Assembly: GCA_947460575.1 (NCBI GenBank)
Contig: CANHIJ010000029.1
Location: 1 to 39,333, forward strand
Reading direction: 5' to 3'
Length of the DNA stretch: 39,333 nt
From: Verrucomicrobiales bacterium
GTDB lineage: Bacteria; Verrucomicrobiota; Verrucomicrobiia; Verrucomicrobiales; V1-33
The translations under genes were made by a program, and so were the position numbers. Positions 1 through 6,311 of the stretch are shown here, piece after piece. The notes beneath the pieces were generated by a model. That model ran no database searches. It was not told where the DNA came from and saw nothing but the letters and a program-made list of their open reading frames with translations. How positions within the stretch are numbered: the stretch's first letter is position 1; each line of letters opens with the position of its first letter.

Positions 1-144
1 GCTCGGTCGACCCGCGGGCAGCTTGGCGGGCGCCGACGCGCCTGGCGGGCCCCGCCGCAAGGATCGACCCAGCATGGGGCAACCGCTTCGCGGTTGGGGG
101 CATTTGGCTTCGATGTCCCGGGGGTTAAAACCCCCGGCTAGTCG

Positions 145-297
145 TGGAGAACCGCTCTGCGGTTCGTAAGAAAGCGCTCCGCGATTTATGGAGAACCGCT
201 CTGCGGTTCATAGGAAAGCGCTCCGCGATTCATGGAGAACCACTCCGCGCGGTTCATGGGAAAGCCGCGCTGCGGTCCATGGGGAAGCGCCTCCAGG
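145..297. repeat. 22-bp tandem repeat, half-palindromic units, about seven copies
   Basis: Two nearly identical 44-bp units (145-188 and 189-232) are followed by a diverged one (233-279) and a partial one. Each 44-mer splits into two related 22-bp subunits that contain CGCTC-T/C-GCG and end in TTCA or TTTA. The first subunit forms the perfect hairpin GAACCGC-TCT-GCGGTTC. Later copies vary by small insertions (22, 23 and 24 bp), which suggests slippage and decay. No coding function is apparent. Confidence 0.85.
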
Positions 298-418
298 GTG
301 ATCCCGGAAACGCAGCTTACCCTAAAATCGCGAGTCGAATAACGCAATCGGCGGGCGGGGAGCGCTGGCGCGGGAGATTTTTGCCTCGCGTGTCGGCTTT
401 TTTGGGGATGCCGCGCTG

Positions 419-485
419 GCACCCCTGCCGGGGTGCGGGTCCCCTTGGGCTACACATCCGGTGGTGTCGCTTCGCTCACCACCGG
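419..485. repeat. Pair of strong inverted repeats
   Basis: Two perfect stems lie close together: GCACCCC-TGCC-GGGGTGC (419-436) and CCGGTGGTG-(10 nt)-CACCACCGG (458-485). Neither is followed by a T-run on either strand, so they are not typical intrinsic terminators. From memory, similar hairpin-rich dispersed sequences are common between genes in planctomycetes and verrucomicrobia; membership of a repeat family is inferred. Confidence 0.7.
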
Positions 486-564
486 TTACGCGCGGGGATG
501 CCTCCAGCATCGCCGCCCAACGTGTCCACCGACCACGCTATGGGCGGCTTTTGACCGCGAAAGG

Positions 565-585
565 GACTCACCCAATGGGTGAGTC
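565..585. other. 9-bp inverted repeat downstream of the sulfatase
   Basis: GACTCACCC-AAT-GGGTGAGTC is a perfect 9-bp stem with a 3-nt loop. It lies about 135 bp beyond the sulfatase stop codon. There is no U-tract directly after it on the minus strand, so it could be a factor-assisted terminator, an RNA 3' stabiliser or another member of the local repeat cluster. Confidence 0.45.
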
Positions 586-720
586 TGCTGAGGCGAAAAA
601 ACGGCTCAGCCCCCGTCCTCATCACAAAAAAAGGCCTCATGGTCGCGTTTCAACTCCCGGTTTTAGGCTTGGAAAGGTTGCACTTTGGCAGAAAAAAGCA
701 TCTCGCCTCCTTCTTCTTGC

Positions 721-2133
721 TCACCGCCACTGCACGGCCGCGGCAGGCCGCCGCTCGCGGCCCGGCGCGCCCGTGAGCTTGTCTCCCAATTCCTCGCGCG
801 CCGCCTCCGCCAGCGCCACCAAGCGCGCCAACACCATCGGCTCCGCCCCCGCCAGATTGGTGAGTTCCCCAGGATCCCGCTCCAATTGATACAGCTCCAG
901 CCCCGCCTGCCCGACCCCGTGTTTTCCCGTCAACCCGTCGGCCCCCACCCGCGCGATCGTCCGGTAGGCGTGCGGCAATATCAGCTTCCAGGGCCCACTG
1001 CGCAGCGCCTGCAATTCGTGAACCCCATAGTAAAATAAAAGCGACTCGTGCGGCGATGGCGCGCCCACCTCCCCGCGCAGCAGCGGCCCCAAATCCTTCC
1101 CATCGATCTTCCGCTCCGGCAGGGCCGCCCCGCACAGTCCCGCCACCGTGGGCAGCACGTCAATCGTCCCCGCCACCTCCCGGCACACCTTTCCCGCCGG
1201 AATCGTCCCCGGCCAACGCATCAAACAAGGCACCCGAATCCCCCCTTCCCAACACGTTCCCTTCGACTCCCGAAACGGCCCCGCGCTGCCCGCATGGTTG
1301 CCGTAAATCGACCACGGGCCGTTGTCGCTCGCAAAAATCACCAGGGTCCGCTCATCCAGCCCCTCTTCCCGCAATGCGGCTAGGATTTCCCCCACCGCCC
1401 AGTCCACCTCTTCGATAACATCCCCGTACAAGCCCTGGGCCGACTTCCCCTTAAAGCGATCGCTCACAAAGAGCGGCACGTGCGGCATGGAGGGCGCCAC
1501 ATATAAAAAGAAGGGCTCGGCCCGGTGGCGGCGGATGAAATCCACCGCGCCCGCCGCATAGCGCGTCGTCAAAGTGGCCTGCTCCGCCGCGCTCACCTCC
1601 GCGTCCACCACCCCCGCGCTCCCCAGCAGCGGCAGCGCCGGATAACTGCCCGGCTTGGCGTTGGGATTCTCCGGCCACATGTCGTTAGAATAGGGCAGCC
1701 CCAGGTATTCCTGAAACCCCTGCCGGGTCGGCAACAGGTCGGGGTGGTCCCCGAGGTGCCACTTGCCAAACATCCCCGTCGCATATCCCCGGGCCCGCAG
1801 CACTTCCGCCAAGGTCATCTCCTCCGGGTGCAGTCCCATCGCGCTCTTCGGCCCCAAGGCCCCGTGGATTCCCACCCGCACCGGATAACACCCCGTCAGC
1901 AGCGCCGCCCGCGAAGCCGAACACACCGGCGCCGCCACATAGAAATCCGTAAACCGCATCCCCTCCGCCGCCATCCGATCCAAATGCGGCGTAGCAAATC
2001 CCTTCGCCCCCTGCACTCCCAAATCCCCATACCCCTGATCATCCGTGTAAATCAGCACCACGTTAGGCCCCGCCCACGCCGCGCCCCACCCCAGCCACAG
2101 CGCCAGACTAATCAAAGAAAAAATGCGAACCAT
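721..2133 (-). CDS. Secreted sulfatase (formylglycine-dependent arylsulfatase family)
   Basis: This 470-residue protein is a type I sulfatase, which hydrolyses sulfate esters, probably on sulfated glycans. It begins with a signal peptide (about residues 1-21). The metal-binding pair D31-D32 sits in 'IYTDDQGYGDLG'. The catalytic motif CSASR starts at C71, the cysteine that a formylglycine-generating enzyme converts to formylglycine. A second metal site is suggested by 'FASDNGPW'. Length and domain order are normal for the family, with the small C-terminal subdomain present. The start is the ATG at 2133, which places the signal peptide at the N terminus. It is the last gene of a three-gene minus-strand run, 50 bp after the mutarotase-like gene. 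The substrate cannot be predicted, and no formylglycine-generating enzyme is in the window. Confidence 0.93.
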   Translation of the reverse strand: MVRIFSLISLALWLGWGAAWAGPNVVLIYTDDQGYGDLGVQGAKGFATPHLDRMAAEGMRFTDFYVAAPVCSASRAALLTGCYPVRVGIHGALGPKSAMGLHPEEMTLAEVLRARGYATGMFGKWHLGDHPDLLPTRQGFQEYLGLPYSNDMWPENPNAKPGSYPALPLLGSAGVVDAEVSAAEQATLTTRYAAGAVDFIRRHRAEPFFLYVAPSMPHVPLFVSDRFKGKSAQGLYGDVIEEVDWAVGEILAALREEGLDERTLVIFASDNGPWSIYGNHAGSAGPFRESKGTCWEGGIRVPCLMRWPGTIPAGKVCREVAGTIDVLPTVAGLCGAALPERKIDGKDLGPLLRGEVGAPSPHESLLFYYGVHELQALRSGPWKLILPHAYRTIARVGADGLTGKHGVGQAGLELYQLERDPGELTNLAGAEPMVLARLVALAEAAREELGDKLTGAPGRERRPAAAVQWR

Positions 2134-2183
2134 TCTTCCACCCTAGCCCGCGCCGACCCCGCGCGGAAGCCAAAAAAGGCCCC

Positions 2184-3038
2184 TCACCGCACCCGCAGCA
2201 CGGTGCCCAAGGTGTGCACTCCGCCGGGCTCCACCACCACCCTATCTTCCCACGCATTGGCCGTCTCCACGCAGACAAACCGCTCGTAGTCCCGATCTGG
2301 CAAATCAGCTAGGGATTTCGCTTTGTCGATCCAGGGATTCCACACCACGCAGCACTGGCTCCCCGACCCCTCCACCTCCACCACCCGCCCCAGCGCCGGA
2401 TCGTGGACTCTAACCAGCCCCGCGCTGCGGTAGTCCCGGTCCACTTCCCCCGCAAAGCGCACCTCGCCTTCCTGCCGCCGCACCGTTGGGGGCCGCGCCG
2501 CCTCGTCGAGGTAGTCCGCTCCCTCCAAACCAGTTACATAAACCTGCCGGATGTCCCCCACCGCCAAATAGGTGTGCAGCGCCCCCGTGGCCGTCCAGGG
2601 CCGGTCGCCCGTATTGACCATCCTCAGGGTGAGCCGCAACTCGGCCCCAATGCGCATCGCCAACTCCAAGCGAAAGGCTTCCGGCCAGGTCTGGCGGCTG
2701 TCCACACTATCTGTCAGGATAAATTGCAAATCCACCCCCGCGGCATGCTCCGCCACCTCCCCTAACTCCCAACAGCGCGTCCGGGCCACCCCGTGCGACG
2801 GCCCCGCCGGGTCCGTCGGATGCGGCCCAAACCACGGCCAACACACCGGCACCCCGCCGCGCAGCGCCGCCCCCGGCCGACAGACCGCCTGCGGACTGAG
2901 GTACAGCACCGGCGCCTGCCCCGACGGCGTCCAGCCCAGGATTTGCGCCCCCTGCTGCGCCACCCGCGCGCGCGCCAGCGGGTGGTTGATTTCAAGCCCA
3001 GGGCATCCCGGGGAAAGTGCGCGGCGGAGGATCGACAT
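2184..3038 (-). CDS. D-hexose-6-phosphate mutarotase-like protein (aldose 1-epimerase family, YeaD type)
   Basis: This 284-residue protein belongs to the galactose mutarotase-like superfamily, YeaD branch, which interconverts alpha and beta anomers of hexose-6-phosphates. Supporting motifs are 'GGVPVCWPWFG' (61-71), a His in 'SHGVAR' (H82), 'GALHTYLAVGDI' (H155) and 'CVETAN' (E258); the two His and the Glu match the usual catalytic set. I chose the ATG at 3038. The open frame extends further upstream only through an unrelated stretch to a TTG. It has no signal peptide and is probably cytosolic. It lies between a secreted esterase-like fusion and a sulfatase, so it may process sugars released by them; that link is inferred. 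Confidence 0.88.
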   Translation of the reverse strand: MSILRRALSPGCPGLEINHPLARARVAQQGAQILGWTPSGQAPVLYLSPQAVCRPGAALRGGVPVCWPWFGPHPTDPAGPSHGVARTRCWELGEVAEHAAGVDLQFILTDSVDSRQTWPEAFRLELAMRIGAELRLTLRMVNTGDRPWTATGALHTYLAVGDIRQVYVTGLEGADYLDEAARPPTVRRQEGEVRFAGEVDRDYRSAGLVRVHDPALGRVVEVEGSGSQCCVVWNPWIDKAKSLADLPDRDYERFVCVETANAWEDRVVVEPGGVHTLGTVLRVR

Positions 3039-3123
3039 GGGCTTAAGAAAGAAACGAAGGGGGCCTTTGGCGGTGGCCGCAGAACCCCTCCCCAGCAACG
3101 CCGAATTTTCTCCGCGCGCAGGG

Positions 3124-4806
3124 CTATGGGGCGTGCTTGGTGATAAAATCGACAATCGGCGCCGGATCTTCTAACCCATGCGGGTGGTGCTTCACCCCTG
3201 GCTTGCGGATCAACTCCATGGAGCCCCCCAGAGCCTGGTACCGGGACGCCATCAGCCCGGTATTTTCCTCCCAGGGCACCACTTCGTCGGCGTCCCCGAA
3301 GACGTGCAGCAAGGGCACCTGATGCGCCGCCAGCGGCGCCAGGCTGTCCACCGGATTGCCCGGCCACGCCAGGGCCGCGGCCTCGTCCGCAAACTGCCAC
3401 AGCTTCAACACCAGCGCCCAATTGGCGGGATCCCCCGGGCCCTTCCCCTTGCCCCCGGGCCAACTCTTAAAGTCGCAAACCGGCGCGTCCCCGTAAATGC
3501 AGGAAACTTGGTCCGGATGCGCCGTGGCCCAATTATAACAATACAACCCACCGCGGCTCAAGCCCACCAGCGCCGGCTTCGGCCCCAGGCCCCGCGACCG
3601 CAGATCCCCATAACATTGCTCCCACAGGGCCACCGCCCCCGGACTCCCTAGCATGTCGTTGATTTGCAAGTACACAATGTGAAACCCCTTCCCTAACAGC
3701 GCGATGTCCGGCGCCGGGCGGTGCCCAAAAAACTCCCCGTGCCACACCCAGGGCCGCCCCCGCGCCGCCACCTTGGGCGCGATCACCATTAGGGGATGCC
3801 CCCCCAGGTCAAAATCGTGCCGCGCGTACCCATTCCAGTCGCTCTGCGCCCCCGGCAAGGCGAGCGCCGCCTCCCCGCTCCGCGCCAGGCGCCGCGCCTC
3901 CGCATCCGGCACCGCCGCCTGGGCCTCCGCCTCCGCCAGCGGGAGGCCCGCCGCCATGCCTGGTCGGCGGTGGCCCACAAAGCTGAGCCACGCTGCTTTG
4001 AGCACGGCTTGCTTGCGCTGCACCGCTGCCAAAATGGCCGCCCCTTCAGGGTGCACCGGAGCGCCATCCGCCCCCGCCTGCAGCCCCCAGGCTTCCAGCA
4101 CCGGCTGCGCCATTAACCGGTGGCCCGCCGCATTGGGGTGCACGCAGTCCGGACTAAACGTAAATTTAGGCTCGCTCTGGCGGCGCTCCGCCAGGGTCCG
4201 GTTCATCAACCCGTGCAAGTCCAAGACCTCCCAGCCCTGGGCGCGCTGCCCCATCAGCCAATCGCTGTAGGCGTCGAGTACCTCGTTATAACCCTGATAG
4301 GCCCGCGGATAGGCCTCCAGCCCCGCGGGCAGCAGCGGCGACCCGCTCGGCAGGGGATCAAACACCGGCGGCGTCACGTGAATCAGCCGCGCCCCCGCAG
4401 CGGTGACCTGCTGGTGCAGTCGGCTCATGCCGTCTTCAAAAGCCTTGCGGCGGGACTCGCTCAGGGGGTGGTAAATCCCGCAGTTCATCCCATAACAGGC
4501 CACCACTAACTGAGGCCGCGCCTTCTCCAGCACCCGCCCCAAGCGCTCGTGGACATCCGGCCGCGGAAACTGCCCCCCCGCGTGCCCCGGCTCACTCAGG
4601 CCCGACACCGTCTCGCTGGGCAGACCCAGGGGAATCACCTCGTAGACCGTCTCCGGGTGCTGCGCGATCAATGCCGCTTCGATGATTTCCACATACCCGC
4701 CCGCCGCGGTGATGCTGTCCCCCAGAAATACGAGGCGGCGCTCCGAGGGAGGGGCGGCCGCAGCGGCCGTCAAGGCCATGAGGAGGGATAGCATCAGCTG
4801 GCGCAT
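3124..4806 (-). CDS. Secreted SGNH/GDSL hydrolase fused to an alpha/beta-hydrolase domain
   Basis: This 560-residue protein has two hydrolase modules after a signal peptide (about 1-18). The N-terminal SGNH domain has the GDS block 'FLGDSITAAGG' (S31), 'CYGMNCG' (N108) and the D-x-x-H block 'PDCVHPNAAGH' (D220, H223). The C-terminal alpha/beta-hydrolase-like domain (about 320-560) has the nucleophile elbow GLSRGG (S417), acidic candidates in 'FGDADEVVPWEEN' (D505 or D508) and the His-rich 'VKHHPHG' (540-543). Both triads look complete. SGNH enzymes often deacetylate carbohydrates, and such C-terminal modules resemble carbohydrate esterases. It is the first gene of the run leading to the mutarotase-like and sulfatase genes, which points to breakdown of decorated polysaccharide. 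The substrate is unknown. Confidence 0.88.
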   Translation of the reverse strand: MRQLMLSLLMALTAAAAAPPSERRLVFLGDSITAAGGYVEIIEAALIAQHPETVYEVIPLGLPSETVSGLSEPGHAGGQFPRPDVHERLGRVLEKARPQLVVACYGMNCGIYHPLSESRRKAFEDGMSRLHQQVTAAGARLIHVTPPVFDPLPSGSPLLPAGLEAYPRAYQGYNEVLDAYSDWLMGQRAQGWEVLDLHGLMNRTLAERRQSEPKFTFSPDCVHPNAAGHRLMAQPVLEAWGLQAGADGAPVHPEGAAILAAVQRKQAVLKAAWLSFVGHRRPGMAAGLPLAEAEAQAAVPDAEARRLARSGEAALALPGAQSDWNGYARHDFDLGGHPLMVIAPKVAARGRPWVWHGEFFGHRPAPDIALLGKGFHIVYLQINDMLGSPGAVALWEQCYGDLRSRGLGPKPALVGLSRGGLYCYNWATAHPDQVSCIYGDAPVCDFKSWPGGKGKGPGDPANWALVLKLWQFADEAAALAWPGNPVDSLAPLAAHQVPLLHVFGDADEVVPWEENTGLMASRYQALGGSMELIRKPGVKHHPHGLEDPAPIVDFITKHAP

Positions 4807-4960
4807 AAAGTGTCAGCTCCCATGACGCGCCGCCCCGCCCCTTCTTTACAAGATTCCCCGCCCCCCGCCCCCCCCTACCCCAAATTGCCGCCGCGGCTCA
4901 AAAATAATGTGACTTTTGCTCGACAGCATCCAAACTAGCCGCTATATCCGCAAACTCCCC

Positions 4961-5533
4961 ATGCTTTGCTCACCCCGCGCTGCTTTTGCCGCAAGCCTCC
5001 TAGCCGTAGCTGCATGTGCCCTCCTGCTGAGCTCGCCCCCGGCGGCCGCCGCCGACCCCGCGCCAGCCGCCGCGCCCTCCCCACTTAAAGAGATCGAGCT
5101 GTTGCCCTACAACGGCCTCCGCAGCGACGGCAGCTGGTTCAGCCCCGAATCCGCCGCGGTCTCCCCCGAAAGTTCCCACCTGAAGCGCTGGGCCGCGGCC
5201 GCCGGCCCCGCAGGCGCCGAACCTTATCAAGATTTAATTATCCCCGCCGCGGTCCTGCTCGGTGCCGCCCTGATCATGGGTTGGCCCACATTGCGGCACC
5301 TCATCCTATTCAGAAAACCCCCGGAGCCCGACAGCGTCCTCCCCTGGAAATCGCTCATCGCTCCCACCCCCCGAACTCCCGCGCCGCCTGCAGATGCCCC
5401 CGCCCCAGCCGCGCCTGGGGCCACGGGCCGATCTTTCGCGGCTAGGGCGGCGGCGCATTCGCTTCCTCCTCCTGCCAAATCCGCAAGCTCTCGGCCCACT
5501 CCCTCGCAAAATCTCGTTGGTAGCGGCAGTTGA
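4961..5533 (+). CDS. Hypothetical secreted or membrane-anchored protein, Ala/Pro-rich
   Basis: I do not recognise this 190-residue protein. From the ATG at 4961 it has a clear signal peptide (hydrophobic to about residue 30). An Ala/Pro-rich linker and a segment containing 'LLPYNGLRSDGSW' follow. One likely transmembrane helix (near 'IIPAAVLLGAALIMGWP') precedes a Pro/Ala-rich, positively charged tail. The open frame reaches back to a TTG at 4916, but the ATG gives the better signal peptide. Its last 92 bases overlap the 3' end of the convergent DUF2238 gene; such a long convergent overlap makes the C-terminal tail suspect. It could be a small envelope protein. It is divergent from the SGNH hydrolase gene. 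Confidence 0.55.
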   Translation: MLCSPRAAFAASLLAVAACALLLSSPPAAAADPAPAAAPSPLKEIELLPYNGLRSDGSWFSPESAAVSPESSHLKRWAAAAGPAGAEPYQDLIIPAAVLLGAALIMGWPTLRHLILFRKPPEPDSVLPWKSLIAPTPRTPAPPADAPAPAAPGATGRSFAARAAAHSLPPPAKSASSRPTPSQNLVGSGS

Positions 5534-6173
5534 CCGCAAACGTGATTCCCAGCGCGATCAGCGCCCCAAGCGCCGCCATCGCCATGTCCTTCTGCGCATC
5601 CCAGGGGTCCCCCTGCGTCCCCAGATAGGCAATCCCCAATTCCCCTCCGACCAACTCCGCCGCCCCCCACTCGATTAACTCGTAGAGTGCCGAGGTGGAC
5701 AGCGTCAGGTCCAGCGGCAGAAAATAGCTCCAAAATCCTCTCGCCCGCGCCAGCCTCAAAAATATTTCCCGGATGGGATAGGCCAAGAGGAAACCATAAC
5801 AAAAGTGGATCGCGCGATCAAAATGATTGCGCCCCCCCGCCGCCAACTCCGCCGGAGCCGCGCCGGTGAGCTGCTGCCACCAAACCTGGTAGGGAACCTC
5901 CGAGTAAGTGTAGTGCGCCCCCACCTCGTGCAGCCCCAGAAAAAGAAAGACCAGGGTCCAGGAAAGCCGCGAAAACGGCAGGTACCGGTAGATCGCCAGC
6001 AGCACCAAAAGGGCCGCCGCCACCAAGGCATTTTCCAAAATCCAGTCCTGCCGGTGCCACGGTGCAATCCCCAGTATCACCGTCAACACCCCAAACCCGC
6101 CCCCCAACCACAGCAGGTGCCGATAGTACTTGGCATTGGCCGGAGCGCTGCTTCGGGAAATGGGCGCGAGCAT
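5442..6173 (-). CDS. DUF2238 / YjdF-like integral membrane protein
   Basis: This 243-residue protein is mostly hydrophobic, with about six predicted membrane segments. Family-like motifs are 'FLFLGLHEVGAHYTYSEVP', 'NHFDRAIHFCYGFLLAYP', 'STSALYELIEWGAAE' and 'YLGTQGDPWDAQKDMAMA'. The conserved His, Asp and Glu residues in these segments are characteristic of the DUF2238 inner-membrane family (E. coli YjdF), whose function is unknown. I chose the ATG at 6173. The frame stays open for 640 bases further upstream, but that part is the antisense of the cytochrome c gene and is Gly/Glu-rich nonsense. It is divergent from the cytochrome c gene, leaving 138 bp for two promoters. Confidence 0.9.
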   Translation of the reverse strand: MLAPISRSSAPANAKYYRHLLWLGGGFGVLTVILGIAPWHRQDWILENALVAAALLVLLAIYRYLPFSRLSWTLVFLFLGLHEVGAHYTYSEVPYQVWWQQLTGAAPAELAAGGRNHFDRAIHFCYGFLLAYPIREIFLRLARARGFWSYFLPLDLTLSTSALYELIEWGAAELVGGELGIAYLGTQGDPWDAQKDMAMAALGALIALGITFAVNCRYQRDFAREWAESLRIWQEEEANAPPP

Positions 6174-6311
6174 GGCTCCAACCTGCCACCTTTTGCCCCA
6201 GTTTGCACGGCCCAAGCAGCCCGCGCCCCCGAAAATGTTCCGGCCCCCCGCGGCCCCCTCCCGGATCCGCGAAAATAGCCCGACCCGACCCGCGTACTCT
6301 CCCAACCCCCT

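Larger units (their letters stand above)
1..720. other. Gene-free region rich in inverted and tandem repeats
   Basis: I see no credible gene here. Open frames exist on both strands, but they run through tandem and inverted repeats and resemble no known family. The region contains the hairpins CAACCGC-TTC-GCGGTTG (80-96) and CCGGGGG-TTAAAA-CCCCCGG (118-137), the 22-bp-period array (145-297), two strong inverted repeats (419-485) and a 9-bp-stem hairpin (565-585). The sulfatase on the minus strand ends at 721, so 565-720 is its 3' flank. The first ~75 bases could belong to a neighbouring gene outside the window, but this cannot be decided. Confidence 0.7.

Noticed and set aside
144..554. Long open frames across the left-hand repeat region
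   Set aside because: They are built from tandem and inverted repeats, resemble no family, and overlap open frames on the other strand.
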